Shown piece by piece: positions 1-11,346 of a stretch of DNA of 64,000 nucleotides. The stretch covers positions 959,373 to 1,023,372 of the forward strand of contig MU001509.1 of the NCBI GenBank assembly GCA_010093485.1, given 5' to 3'. The stretch is from Karstenula rhodostoma CBS 690.94. Its lineage: Eukaryota > Ascomycota > Dothideomycetes > Pleosporales > Didymosphaeriaceae. The notes beneath the pieces were generated by a model that did not search any database, had not been told where the DNA came from, and saw only the letters and a list, made by a program, of their open reading frames with translations. The position numbers and the translations under genes were made by a program. How positions within the stretch are numbered: the stretch's first letter is position 1; each line of letters opens with the position of its first letter.

Positions 1-2312
1 TATGTCCTGTGGCATCTGTGACACCTGTGCCTGCGCCTGCCTTCAAGAGCATCTCCACCGCCTCTGCATTACCATCATGGCTCGCCTCCATCAAGACCGT
101 CCATCCTTTCTTGTTCGTGGCATCAAGGTCAGCCCCACGATCGATCAACAACCTCACACATTCTCTGTTCTTCCTCGCAAGCATCAGCGCCGTGTTCTCG
201 CCTTCACCCCTGGCGTTCCGCACCTCGGTATCAGCACCAGCGTTCAAAAGCAGCTCGACTATCTCGCTGTGCCCTCGAATACCAGCGTCATGCAACGGGG
301 TCCAGTCCCAATAATTCTTCGTATTCGGGTCCGCGCCGTGCGCCAGAAGCCGCCGCACACACTCGATGGTTCCATTGATACTCGCCTTCTGCAGCGGGGT
401 GTCGCGGTTCCCGTCGCGGGGCTCGAGATGCGCGCCGGCGTCGGCGAGGTAATCGACCACGTCGGGGAAGTTGTGCCACGCCGCCTCCATGATGACAGAC
501 CATCCCGAGTTGCTGTTCTGCGTGTCGACGCTTTCGCCGTGCGCGACGAGGAGGCGGACAAGGTCTAGGAACCCGGCTTGGCCGGCGCGGTTGATGGCCG
601 CGTAGCCCCATTTGTCGCGCGCGTTGAGGGCGGCGCCGTGCTCGACGAGGTAGCAGGCGATGGAAGGGTGTTTGTCGCAGATTGCTGCGAGCAAGGGCGT
701 GTATGCGTCCTCTTCAGCGGAGCTGGTCTTCTCGAGGTCTGCGCCGGCGGATGTGAGGAGCTTCACTGCAGAGAGGTTTCCGTTTCGCACGGCGGTCATG
801 AGGGGGGTCCAGCTGGCGTTGTTTTGGATGTTGAGCTTGCTCCTGTTGGCGATGAGGAGATTTGCGATCGATGTGTCGTCTGATTCGCACGCGTAGTGCA
901 GTGCTGTGTTCTTTGCTGGACACTGGACGTCGAGATCTGCGCTTTGGTCGATGAGTGCTCTCACGCTTGTCTCGTCGCCGTTCTTGACAGCTTGCATGAG
1001 CGCTGTGAGTTTAGTGGTTGCGTCAACAGCATCGACATGGTGCCCGCACTTTCGCATCCAGTCTAGCAAGAAGTTATCTTTGTTTGCGTAGTAGAACGGC
1101 TTTCGGCCCTCATCGTTCTCGAAGTCGGAGTTCGCATGGCGCATCAAGAGGAAGCGCACGAATGCAGCGTCGCCGCTTTGCACAGCATAGTGGAGCGGCG
1201 TCGACCCCGTGTCGTCGTCTTGGTTCACGTCGGCGCCTTTCTGAATCAGGTACTTTGCGATATCGAATCGTTTGTTGACGCACGCGAGGTGTAGTGCGGA
1301 TCGTCCGTCCTCGTCCAGCTCGTCAACGTGTTGCCGCACGTTGCGCAGGATCTTGCGCACATGCTGCAAAGTGCCTGACCTCACGGCCTCATGCAGGGAC
1401 GGAGCTGGCGTCGGAGAGGGCGTGTTGGCGCGCGATATCGAGACCCACGAGTCGTCGTGTGGTTGCGAGGCGACATCGAGTGTGGATGAGCGGCTGACTT
1501 GGAGCAGTGTGGCATTCAAGAGTTCACGCGTCCTTTCGTTCTCGGCCATGATGAGCCGCGAAAGACGCGTGGTGAGGACGGCAATGTCCATGTTGGCGTC
1601 GTTGCGGTTCTCCATCAACGTGGACAGTATATCTCTTGCCTTCTCTTCGAGTGTTTCCAGGCGGCCGTCGTGCTGGGTGGCGCTGCGGTCCAGACGTTCT
1701 CTATAAGTGGCGAAGGGTTAAGATTAGCCGGGTACAACAAACTCGTGCGCATGTGCAGCAAACCAAAGCGGGGGATGGTTACCTCACCGACAGTAACAAC
1801 CTTGTGTTCAGCTGTTCGCGATACTGTCGCAACCGCGAATTGATCGACTCGATCTCACTCCTGTCCCACGCGACACGGAACGCCTTGGCTGCAGCCCTCC
1901 ACTCGTTCTTCGAGGATCCAGGCTTGAGCTTCACCTTCAGAAGCTTCAAGAGCAGCGTATCAGCTATGCGATTGCAATCGTGACAGAGATCCGCAAGCGC
2001 CTGCTCATCCGCGTTTATAAAACGTTGTGGCTTGTTGGGAGCCTCGTTGCCAGCTACTAGCGTCGTGTTACTGTCGCCTGGCACCAAAGGTGGCGGTTTC
2101 ACGGCATCGACGGCATCAACGCGGTGCAGATAATTCAGTAGTAAGTGATTGCAGCCGGACAGGTCAGTGGCTAGTTTTTCCGTGTCGCTGAACTCGCCCA
2201 GGGTGCCGTCGGTGGACTTGTAGATACGGTAACCGTGGGAGACCAGGTCGATCGAGAAGTTGACGACCTGGAAGACGTTGGCGCTAAGGCCAAATGCGGT
2301 GAGAGGGTCCAT
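1..2312 (-). CDS. Ankyrin-repeat protein with STAND-like N-terminal domain (partial)
   Basis: Two exons: 2312-1783 and 1700 to beyond position 1, joined across an 82-nt intron (donor GTAACC, acceptor TATAG; phase 2). The start ATG opens a domain beginning MDPLTAFGLSANVFQVVNFS, the typical beginning of the N-terminal domains of fungal STAND/NACHT proteins. It is followed by a helical linker (about residues 177-280) and then about 14 consecutive ankyrin repeats (units such as GRSALHLACVNKRFDIAKYL and EIVELLLNAGADTEVRN). More than 740 residues are present and the C terminus is off the window. No Walker A/B NTPase lies between the N-terminal domain and the ankyrins, whereas NACHT proteins normally have one there. 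In fungi such proteins are linked to non-self recognition and signalling; that role here is inference. Neighbouring DNA is gene-poor. Confidence 0.85.
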
Positions 2313-4043
2313 TGACCGGTAGTGCAGAGAGTCATGGAGAACTAGCAGGTGGGGAAAACGGGAAATTAGATCGTTTTTGAACGGCGGCTAAATTTGACCA
2401 GGCTACGATGGTACTGTGGTGGGCTGTGGTGGCAGATTCGTGCGTAGCAGGGTTGCAGGGCGTAACTGCGCCACGCGAGCGAATCCTGCGAGGCGAAGGT
2501 GTACAATTATAGGCGAAGAAGAGCACGATACGATGTATCACCGGAGTCTTTTGGACGATCACCATCCGATGCGCGGTCCTGGACCTCTCAAACCCCGCTC
2601 AGTTTGCCTTATCCGTCCGCGCCCTTGGCTACAGCCTGTCACTCCAAAACTGCAGTGCTCAAAGGGGATTTCCATGATTCAGCAGAGGACCGATGCGCCC
2701 AACGTATATCCCTATCGCTCAGATTCATGCCACTGTCGATATCGTATAGCACGAGCCACAAATCGCAAATTTGTTCTTCAAACTTCTCGGTAGAGCGGTG
2801 CAACCCGTCGTTGGACTTGGGCCAAGATGGCTGACGAATTCGACTTGGCTTCTATACGCTACTGAGATGAAGATAGAAAGGAGCGTATCAAACCTGCGTT
2901 GATTATAAATGCACTGTGGGTGCATGGAGAAGCAGTGCTGTTAGGATATCGACGCGAGCACCACGCGCAAACATTGGGGCTGAGGAAACGGCGCCACGTC
3001 ATCCTCCACCCTCCCTACAACTTCACAATTATTCGTGCAGCTCCCCAGCGCATACCTACGCATTCCCTCTCCCCATAGATCCATTTCCAGGACCCACTGA
3101 GCCGCGAAAATGTATCAATGAAGAAAGGACGCGGAGTATTTTACTGGAAGCGGAGATCCGCCACTACACAAACAGCGACAGGGGGAACATAATACGACGG
3201 CTGCAGTTCTACATCTCATCGTAACAAACATAAACTCACGTGGGTATCGTATGCTCTGTCATCAGGCTCATCGAGTTAACCATGTTACTGAAATGCAGGA
3301 TGCAGATGCCCATATGGAGACCAGTCACGTGATCAACAACTGGACAATCTCCATGCTTTGTAAGAGTCTAGTTTAGTCTTGCAATGGGAATCGGCTAGAT
3401 TTCACTCTTGAAAAACTTCTGATTTCATATAAATGGCACCAGCGCAAATTCAATGTTAGATGTAGTCCCTAGACTATTACAAAACATCAAAGTCTTTCCG
3501 ACCGTTGCCCAGTTAATCATCATTTCTCAAGGAACCGACTGTCAAGCCAGCATTGTCCGATGTGGAGGCTGTATATAAGCCTTAAGAATCATACTCATAG
3601 TAGGTACTTGCCGCTGCGCCAGCCAAAGCGCCAGACACCCGAGCGGATTGCGATGTTCCGGGAACATACCATGCTAGTATCAACCGCACGAATGAAAGTG
3701 AGATATTTGAATCTGTCCATTTTCGCTCTACATAAACCTATGTCCTTTCCGCATGAATCTTCCCAGGTGTATAACTAACAGGGATCGGAACAGATAAGTC
3801 CTCCATCATTCGATCGGTAATCCGATGTTACGTTCAGCAGTCTGCAAGAACCCAAAATTTGCTTGCTCCCCATAAGTAGCAGTGTCGATCCTAATAAGAG
3901 AGCACTGGCTCGTGAATCCAGAACGTTGTTTGATCCCGAAAGGCGCAATAAAGAATCCATACGACCGCAGACGTCTAGATGTATAGTCCACTCATAAAGC
4001 GCAGCATTTGCTCGCACTTTATCGTAGTGCTGGAAGGTAGTGA
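2313..4043. other. Gene-free stretch
   Basis: About 1.7 kb between two minus-strand genes. Only short open frames without recognisable domains are present, and no RNA gene was seen. The part next to 2312 must hold the promoter of the ankyrin gene. Confidence 0.6.
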
Positions 4044-4903
4044 TTAATGCCTATCGATTTCGTCGGGGTCATCCTTGGTCGGGCCCGGAGACGGATGAGA
4101 GGAGGAAGGGACCACATCGCTGCTGCTTGGATTGGGCTTGTGGATCCGGCTGGACGCAATCAAACGGCTACGGCTACGGCCACTGGGAGTGCGAGGGTTG
4201 GCAGGACGGACAGACGGAGAGAGAGGATCGACAGTACCGGCCACATCCGTTAACGTTTTGACAGTTCCAGAGGAGTCGCGCTTTCTAGCTCCAGGGTTGT
4301 GGCGCTTCTGCTCGGGCTGGCCTTGGGCCAAGTCTTGAACTTGGTTCATGACCCGGTTGACCTCCGCTTGGTGAGTCGACAGACGAATCTCCAAGTCCTC
4401 ACGATCGATCTGGGACTGGTTCAGCATCGATACCACCTTCTTCTTGGTGCTGTGTAGTTCCTAAGTGACTGTCAGTCTATGCCAATGATCGTAAGTAGCG
4501 GTAGACTGACCCGAATCTTCGCGTTGGCCTCGTCAATGGCCTCGAAGTTTGTCTCGGCGTCCTCCGTGGAGTCGATCTGGTCTGTATGAAGTCGCAGGAT
4601 GTCCTGCTGGCCTTGGAAGCTCTCTTCTATCTGATGGAGTTCCACGCTGTATCCGCGCTCAGCCTGCTGGATGCTCAACAAGATTCCGCGGAACTTTTTG
4701 AACTCGTCCTCCATGCGCGCTACAGACTCTAATGCCTTTCTGGCCTCTTCCGAAAAACGATCTTTCGTGGCCTTCACAGCTGCGACTCGTGGATCCTTGT
4801 CAACATCTTCTTGAGCGGACACCATGGTCGCCTCTGCTATGCCGGCCCGTGCTTCTGTAGAGTCGCCCTCCTTCTTGACCGTCACGGGTGGTGCATCGGC
4901 CAT
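4044..4903 (-). CDS. Coiled-coil protein of unknown function
   Basis: Exons 4903-4511 and 4460-4044 are joined across a 50-nt intron (GTCAGT...TTAG, phase 0) to give 269 residues. The frame stays open upstream of 4903 to an AG at 4955, and an ATG directly followed by GTAGTA lies at 5018-5016. The real gene may therefore start with an ATG-only exon (5018-5016) and a 60-nt intron, adding an N terminus MFNLFSSFSDKAP and giving 287 residues. Residues about 35-190 are charged heptad-like helix (ARMEDEFKKFRGILLSIQQA; QSQIDREDLEIRLSTHQAEV). The tail is a disordered Ser/Pro/Arg-rich region. No enzyme motif, signal peptide or membrane segment is visible. I do not recognise the family; a structural or scaffold role is only a guess. 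Confidence 0.7.
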
Positions 4904-5018
4904 TGTCTGATCTTGCGGGGGCGCCTTGTCTGAGAATGAGCTGAAGAGGTTGAACTATTCATTCGATCATATATTAGCATCTCTTCCAAACAGTCTAGGT
5001 GCGAAGGCCTACTACCAT

Positions 5019-7582
5019 AGTGGTGTGTTTGGTTAATGTTTCCAGGAGCAATAAAGTTTTGAGTCCAGCAAAACGGGGTGATGGTGGGCGTGGGTGATGA
5101 GTGCTCTTCGGCTGTCGGGGTACGGGTTTATATGCAGGGCGTCATTGCCTAATTGGCTCCATGGGCTTGTGCACAACTGGAAGGTTCTCATGCCGCAACC
5201 CATGTGTTTCCTAAGCAATCAACGCGGTCTGAGGGTTTCCATACCTTGTTTGCCGCCCAAGCCTTGTTCATCGGCAGACCGCGGAGCCGTTATCGTCCCC
5301 GTTTTGCTTTCGAATCATAAACAAAGTAAAAAAGCAAAACCTGCTGTAGAAAGGACGACACCAATCGAGAATTATGAACTCGCAGGTGGTGGAACATATG
5401 TAGGGAAAGTTCCGGTCAAAGGTCAAAACTTATATGTCTTGTGAGCGTTACGTGTGGATGATGTTTCTAGCACGGAAGCAGAACCTGCTGGACGCCATAG
5501 AATATCCTCAGGTCTACGGAACGACTCTTTACTATAAGTATTGATTTCTCTTGAAATACAAGACGAGCATGCGAGCATCTATGAGTAAACATAGCGCTGA
5601 TGGGATGAATATCAAGCTTGCAAAGGGCACAGGTGCACATATTGAGATGTAACCTGGTTCAGTCGGATTCGGGTTCGGCTCGGTAAAGGGTTTGTGAGAA
5701 GCTTTCAAGATACGATCATGTCTGTATCATCTAGCTAGGATCTGCATGCCCGCAAGCCATGCAGCGGTATCGCGCTCACCGATGCTAGGTTGCCTGAAAG
5801 ACGCAGCTTCCTAACCAACCACAACCACATTTTCTTTGACCAACAACTTGCTTAGCTCTAACTGAGGAAAAGAACATTTCATAATCGTGCGTGACTGCGA
5901 CCTCGTTTATGCAATCTGCGAAGGCCGCACTTCTCAATGTTTGTTGATGCGGGGAGCTTGATAAAGCTGCAAAACTCCATTGGCATCTTCATGAATGCGA
6001 AGTAACGCAACGAAGAGACCCCAGTACGGACAGAGAGCGGCTTACAGAAGCTTGCGAAGAGTCGAGAATTGAGTACGGATAGAGGAAATGTGGTCTGCCG
6101 CCAGACACATTTCCAACATCAACATGCACGTGACAAGACCTTCATCCCAAAGTCCCTCTCACCTGCGGCAGCCCTCTACGTCACCGGGACTCAAGATACA
6201 CACCACATATGCTTCGAATGGCTCCCGGAAAAGCTTCTACGGCTATCCATACTGCGCACGGCCCAAGCTGTCGGTGCAGCGACCTCGCTGTCGCCTCCTT
6301 CACCGGAGCGAGAGGTATCCCCGCGCTGGTGGCCCAAGCTTCATTAGCGCACCTGCCTGTCTATATAAACCCGAACCCCGCCCTCGTATTCTTCTTCTTC
6401 TTTATCCACTTAACGGCGCCTGAGCTAGGCCGCACACCTGCGCCCACCGCCGTGAATCCAGCTAAGTACTCCAACCCTTTCGTGTAGGCACGAGCTTCGA
6501 TACGGTAACTTTCACAGATGTTGCAATCATCCAGGCACTCATTTGACGTCTGGCTGCGTGCCGCCCGGCTGGTTAGATCTGTTTTTTGCGTCCTGGGTGT
6601 TTGTCTGATGATCTTTGAGGCAAGTTTTTGATGCCTGGTTGCGTGCCGCCCGGCCGATCAGACCGTCTTTGCGTCCTTGAGCTTTTTCCAGAACGTGGTC
6701 ACCTCCGGTCTGTTGATTAGGTGACGGGTGCCTCCCTGGTATTCTTTTGACAAGTATGAGCCGCCTGGTTGCGTGCCGCCCGGCCGGCCAGATCCGGCTC
6801 TGCGTCTCTGAGCTTTTTCCAGAACGTGATTACCTCCGGTCTGTTGAATAGGCGACGGGTGCCATCAGAACTTACCACACTACTTTTTCATTGATTGAGA
6901 GCTTTATGAGTTCTCTTCGAGGAAGATGTCTTGTGTAAAGTTTAAAGCGTCATGATTGAGTCGAACAGAAGCTAAGTAAAAGGTTGTATCTCGAGCTTGC
7001 ATACTGCATATGCCGGCGCTATACATGTGCATAGGACAAGCTTGAGCAACCTGTCGCATTCCACAGATCGCCATGTGATATCGCTTCTAGAGTGGCCGAT
7101 GATTGATTCGGGGGGCGGATACGGCTGGGTGTCCCATGCAATGCGTCCACGTAGTAACAGAACGCAGCATAAATAGCAAGCTGGAAGGTAAACCGACACA
7201 CGAGGTGAAAACTCAGAAACAATAGCCAATAGCCAATAATGGTTGCTTGTCTGGATAGCTAGTCCACTGAGATTGTGCTGCTTATGTTCAAGGAATGTCT
7301 AATGTCAACTCTGAAGGACACATGAAGATTGTATGGCTAAGAACTGTTCAACAAATAATTGCATATCTCTATAATAGGATATCGAGAATCCTGGATGATC
7401 ACGACATCTGCTTGTATCTGTATGAATGGGTGTGAAAAATTGACCATGATGGTTGCTTTCATTACCATAAGCTATCTTCCCATCCCACGCGGATGATCGT
7501 ACTGGATACTCAAAACAGATGTGCCACACATGTATTGAGGTCCATCGAGGTATCCTGAGTGACCATAGTGTAGACAGAGTTC
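5019..7582. other. Gene-poor stretch with a diverged tandem repeat
   Basis: No convincing gene in about 2.5 kb. A TATA-like TATATAAA with a following pyrimidine-rich run lies near 6362-6400, but no coding frame follows it. A GC-rich repeat family occupies 6545-6865 (separate entry). Confidence 0.5.
6545..6865 (+). repeat. Three-copy imperfect tandem repeat
   Basis: The core GCGTGCCGCCCGGC recurs at about 6555, 6642 and 6771. The second and third copies (from 6634 and 6763, period 129 bp) match over about 100 bp, including the shared strings GAGCTTTTTCCAGAACGTG and ACCTCCGGTCTGTTGA; the first copy is truncated and diverged. No coding frame runs through them. The repeat was not seen elsewhere in the window. 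Confidence 0.75.
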
Positions 7583-8320
7583 TCAATCTACGTCAGGCAT
7601 AGAACATCCCGCCATCTCAGGAACCTCGTGAAGAAACCCACGCCGCGCACATCTTGCCGCACTGCTCTTGCACTTGCCCTTCAGCCACAGCTGACATACT
7701 GTAGGTGTTCGAGTGGTCGCCCGCTTCTGGCGGCTTGTATATTCGTCCGCATAGAGGGCCGAGGAAGCAGTCAGTGTGGCCTGAGAGGACTCGGACCTTC
7801 GAGAGTCGTTGGCACGTGGGATGGGAAGGCCGTGCTGGGAAAGCACAGTGTGCGCGTGACCAAGCTGGACCTGAGTTCGCGCGAGGTCGTTGTCAGCGAC
7901 GGCAATCATGCGTCGGACCCGGGCCATCTCGATCTTGTGGATGCGGTAGTCATTGCGGTTGTTCATCGCTTGTTGGTTGAGTTTTAGGGAGCGGTTCTCC
8001 TCTCGCAGGGCCTTGACTTCGCGCTGGATCGCCTCGACATCGCGTATCTCTCCGAAATTGTTCGCGTTGTACTTGCAGTAGCCATCCTCCCCAATCGGGT
8101 GCTCCAAATCTTGGTGAGCCATCGAAGCCTCCAGCGAAACTTGAACCTTCTTGAGGGCGGCGACGTCGGCCTTCAAGGGACCCACTAAAATGACCGGGCT
8201 ATCCTGCTGAGGGCGCTTGCGGGCTGATGACCCATGTGGGCGTGCATTGTGATCAGCGCTCCGGTTGGGGAGAGCCTCGCCCTTGTCGACTTCGTTGAGA
8301 AGATCTCCGAAGAACGACAT
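7583..8320 (-). CDS. Coiled-coil protein with C-terminal Cys/His cluster
   Basis: Single-exon frame of 245 residues starting MSFFGDLLNEVDKGEALPN. Residues about 95-165 form a charged coiled coil (IQREVKALREENRSLKLNQQ). The C-terminal part carries CQLWLKGKCKSSAARCARRG followed by FLH, i.e. C-x7-C-x6-C-x6-H, which resembles a CCCH zinc finger with longer than usual spacing. CCCH fingers of the C-x7/8-C-x5-C-x3-H kind bind RNA; binding here is uncertain because of the spacing. No signal peptide or membrane segment is seen. It shares its general coiled-coil character, but no clear sequence similarity, with the gene at 4044-4903. It could be an uncharacterised Pleosporales-type protein. Confidence 0.65.
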   Translation of the reverse strand: MSFFGDLLNEVDKGEALPNRSADHNARPHGSSARKRPQQDSPVILVGPLKADVAALKKVQVSLEASMAHQDLEHPIGEDGYCKYNANNFGEIRDVEAIQREVKALREENRSLKLNQQAMNNRNDYRIHKIEMARVRRMIAVADNDLARTQVQLGHAHTVLSQHGLPIPRANDSRRSESSQATLTASSALYADEYTSRQKRATTRTPTVCQLWLKGKCKSSAARCARRGFLHEVPEMAGCSMPDVD

Positions 8321-8977
8321 ATTGGGCGCTGGAGTGGTAGTTAAGAGTTCGGGAGTATCTGTCGAATGTGTGTGATAGCTGTGGTCGGTTGTTCTGGCCG
8401 TTCAAGAGAGTGCGGTATGGTCGAGAAGCCTCGGGCTTAGGCAGTCCCAGGATTGACGCCGAATCGGGAAGGGGCAAATTCTTCACGAAGGGCCATTCCG
8501 GTCGCTGGTGCAGCGCCCGGATCCATTACAGCCTCGCTCGCGGGCATTTTGCGGTCACGTGCGCTACCTTGCCGCAGCTGCCTTCAAAGCTCTGCACTGT
8601 CGTTTTCAACTTGACCCAATACCCTGTGAAGTATTAAGTTTGATAGAAACGGCTACCCTTTCTTACTTTGTAAGATAACACGATGAGCAAGAAGCCTCGC
8701 GAGCCTGGAAGACGGTAGTTGAAGTGTTCGTACGACCCTTAGCCCCGATGTGTGCTATCAGATGCCGCACTGTGTGGTGCATTCCGTCGTCCAAACTTGT
8801 ACATCTAATTCTCTGCTATAAATTTTGATAACATTGCTCATCAGATTCCATCTGAGAACCAGAGTAACGAGACCCATAGTATCAATACAGATCTGAGCCA
8901 CGCCCAAGTCTTCTGTGACATCGCCCCCAGCCCCGGCCTCATCAACAACACGTGATCTCCCCTCCCTCACAATCCCC
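8321..8977. other. Intergenic region
   Basis: About 650 bp between the 5' end of the coiled-coil gene and the 3' end of the histidine phosphatase gene. It must contain the promoter of the former; nothing else is recognisable. Confidence 0.5.
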
Positions 8978-9618
8978 TCAACTATCCAACCCCGGACAAT
9001 TCTCCGATTCTTGCGCCGTAACCCCGTCATCATAAGGATACGGATCAATCCAAATAATATTGAACCTGCCCCACATTAGCACACCCTCTCACCGCACTTC
9101 ACAGCAAACTTACGCATCATCAGGGTAGCTCGGCGGATTGTCGTCCTTGCCCAACTCATCCACGATATCACTCAACGCATCGTGCTCCCAGCAGATCAAG
9201 ATGTTGCCTGCGCCCGTATACCCCTTGACCACATCTTCCACGCACTTCGCGTCGTCCCGGTCGCAGGAGGTGTCGACGGAGAGCCCGAGGTCGGCGGCGA
9301 GGGGCGCGACGGTGTCGTAGGGGCGTTTGCGTTTGCCATCTTCCCGGGACAGAATTAGCAGACGATGGGCGATGGGCGGGTGGAGAGGGGAAGGATGGTA
9401 CCAGACTTTGGCGTCTGCGCCATGACGTGGCCGATGTGGTATTCAGAGGTAGCGCCGAAGACGGAGCGAAGGCATTGCGCGCGCTGCTGGCCTGCTGTGC
9501 TGAGGCCGTTGCCGCTGGCGGGTTTCTCGCCGTGGCGGATGAGGTAGACGGTGGGTTTGGCGGCTGCGACGGTTGTGGTGAGGAACGCGACGGCGCTGAG
9601 GAGTGTTGGGAGATGCAT
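8978..9618 (-). CDS. Secreted histidine phosphatase (phosphoglycerate-mutase-like)
   Basis: Three exons: 9618-9402, 9339-9114 and 9065-8978 (introns GTACCA...GGAAG and GTAAGT...GGCAG), coding for 176 residues. The N terminus MHLPTLLSAVAFLTTTVAA is a signal peptide. It is followed immediately by YLIRHGEKP, the catalytic RHG phosphohistidine motif of histidine phosphatase clade 1, and later by LICWEHDALSD, which supplies the second catalytic His. The C terminus SENCPGLDS is typical of small secreted fungal members. At about 155 residues after cleavage it is compact compared with phosphoglycerate mutases, so it is probably a broad phosphomonoesterase acting outside the cell. The substrate cannot be told from sequence. 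It is the first gene left of the metabolic cluster and need not belong to it. Confidence 0.88.
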
Positions 9619-9981
9619 TATGGATACGAGCGGGAATGATGGGTGCTGAGTGAATAGATATAGCAGAAATGTATGCCTTTATACTATGCGACTAGAGTAC
9701 GTTACTGAAACCCGGATCTCAACATGTACTTGCCGTTCGTGGTGTCGCGTGGGCAAAGCTCGTAATCGTGTGACATTTATGGGCAGGAACAGACCAATCG
9801 AGGCGTGCGTACGTACACACATGGGTCTTTTGGGAGGATAACAAAGTGTTAAGCTTCCTAAACATGACAAGCTTCGGACATGCCTGGCGGGCCGTGGCGA
9901 TCGTTAATATGCGATGGCGAATCGTTCTCGCACGTTGATGCAGTAGGGTGGGATGATATGCTCTTAGCGTGCTTGTTTCTA

Positions 9982-10050
9982 CACACTCACACTCACACTC
10001 ACACTCACACTCACACTCACACTCACACTCACACTCACACTCACACTCAC
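9982..10050 (+). repeat. (ACACTC)n microsatellite
   Basis: About eleven perfect hexamer units in the 3' flank of the minus-strand hydrolase gene. The long open frames that cross it on the plus strand are artefacts of the repeat. Confidence 0.95.
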
Positions 10051-10066
10051 CTAACCCTCATCCACC

Positions 10067-11071
10067 CTACAACGTCCCCGGCCAAAATCTCCCCCCATTC
10101 CTTTCTCTCCACCCTCCATCATGCGCAACCACAATCTCGACATCTACCCTTTCACCCCCCTCCTCCCTCACCTTTCCCTCCCCCAGCAACTTCCTCACCC
10201 ACTCCACCGTTCTCGTCGCCCCATCCGTATCCATATGCACGCTCCTTAGCCCACCCCTCCCATCGTCATACAGCGCAATCTCCCGCTCCCCACTCAAGAT
10301 CCTCTTATCATGGCAACAGTCGCCACCAAGGTACACCCACTTCCCCGGCGCCGTGCGCGCGAGCACATTGACATGGCCGTGCAGGTGCCCCGGCGCGTCG
10401 ACGATGTACAGCGAGCCGTCGCCGAAGAAGTCGACTGCAGCAGGGAACCCAGCGAGGGGGCGCCATGTGTGGTCTGTGACGCGGGTGTGCGAGGCAAATT
10501 CCTTGCTTTCGGTTACAGGTGGGAGTTCTTTCGTCCTGTCGTGCGGGAGTTCGGTGGCGTTGAAAAGGGATGCGGGATATAGAGGCCCGGCGCCGTGTGC
10601 GAGGAGATGGAGGGTCCCGTTTCCCACGACGAATTCTGCGTTGGGGAAGTCTGAGGGGGTGCCTACGTGGTCCCAGTGGACGTGGCTGAGGACGACAACG
10701 TCGATGTCTGAGGGTGAGAGGCCGCCATTTCGCAAACTCTCGGCGACGTCGGGCGATACCGTCGTGGGTTGGCGCTGGGCGATATGGTGTTGTTGGGCTT
10801 CGCGGTAGCCGGAGAAGTCGCGCTTGAGGCCGAGGTCAAAGATGAGTTTGGTGGTTTTGGAGTTTTGGTTGAAGGTTTGGAGTGACGGTGGGTGTTGGAT
10901 GAGGAAAGATAGGGAGGGAACAGTGCTGCGTTTTTCGGGATCAGCAGGCGTGACGAAGGAAGATTCGGGCAAGGTCAGGTGACCGCCTTCGAGGGCCGAT
11001 ATGGTAACGTAGACTTGGTTTGGCGAAGGCGCCGGAAGGGTAACGATTTCTTCGTTGACGGACGAGGTCAT
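10067..11071 (-). CDS. Metallo-beta-lactamase-fold hydrolase, copy A
   Basis: Intronless, 334 residues. It carries the MBL zinc motif HVHWDH (residues 130-135, in LSHVHWDHVG), further metal ligands in VDAPGHLHGH and GGDCCHD, and a C-terminal AHD. The family includes N-acyl-homoserine lactonases and other lactone/lactam/ester hydrolases. No signal peptide is seen, so it should be intracellular. Copy B (17719-18778) aligns over the whole length with shared strings such as PSLSFLIQH/PSLAFLIQH, QPTTVSPDV/QPMTTDPDV and VDAPGHL. The gene is divergent from the alcohol dehydrogenase, with 275 bp between their starts, so the two probably share a promoter. A ring-opening or ester-cleaving step in the cluster pathway is inferred; the substrate is unknown. 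Confidence 0.9.
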   Translation of the reverse strand: MTSSVNEEIVTLPAPSPNQVYVTISALEGGHLTLPESSFVTPADPEKRSTVPSLSFLIQHPPSLQTFNQNSKTTKLIFDLGLKRDFSGYREAQQHHIAQRQPTTVSPDVAESLRNGGLSPSDIDVVVLSHVHWDHVGTPSDFPNAEFVVGNGTLHLLAHGAGPLYPASLFNATELPHDRTKELPPVTESKEFASHTRVTDHTWRPLAGFPAAVDFFGDGSLYIVDAPGHLHGHVNVLARTAPGKWVYLGGDCCHDKRILSGEREIALYDDGRGGLRSVHMDTDGATRTVEWVRKLLGEGKVREEGGERVDVEIVVAHDGGWRERNGGRFWPGTL

Positions 11072-11346
11072 GATGGCAGTGAGACGTTAGCTGATCAACG
11101 AGAAATATGAATTGTTTTGTTTACAAGATACACTGACGTTGATCACATCGCGATCTGGGATGAACGAGAGAATTGGAGAAAGCGTGACTTGGGAGAGCTC
11201 AGCCCCACCTTATTCCCCCATACCCCGCTGCGGGGTTTGCGCCTGGATCCATGGCACACGATCAAAATGACATATACACGCAAAGGCGCTGGTATCTTTT
11301 CCAGCAGACACGAAATTCGGAGTTTTCCAGTATCACAGAAGCCGCG
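11072..11346. promoter_or_regulatory. Divergent promoter between MBL-A and alcohol dehydrogenase
   Basis: The 275-bp gap separates the start codons of two divergently read cluster genes. No clear TATA box is seen for either gene. Confidence 0.5.

Noticed and set aside
9880..10808. Long plus-strand open frames (163 and 279 codons) across the microsatellite
   Set aside because: They are made of the (ACACTC)n repeat and the antisense of the MBL-A gene, which has clear catalytic motifs on the minus strand.
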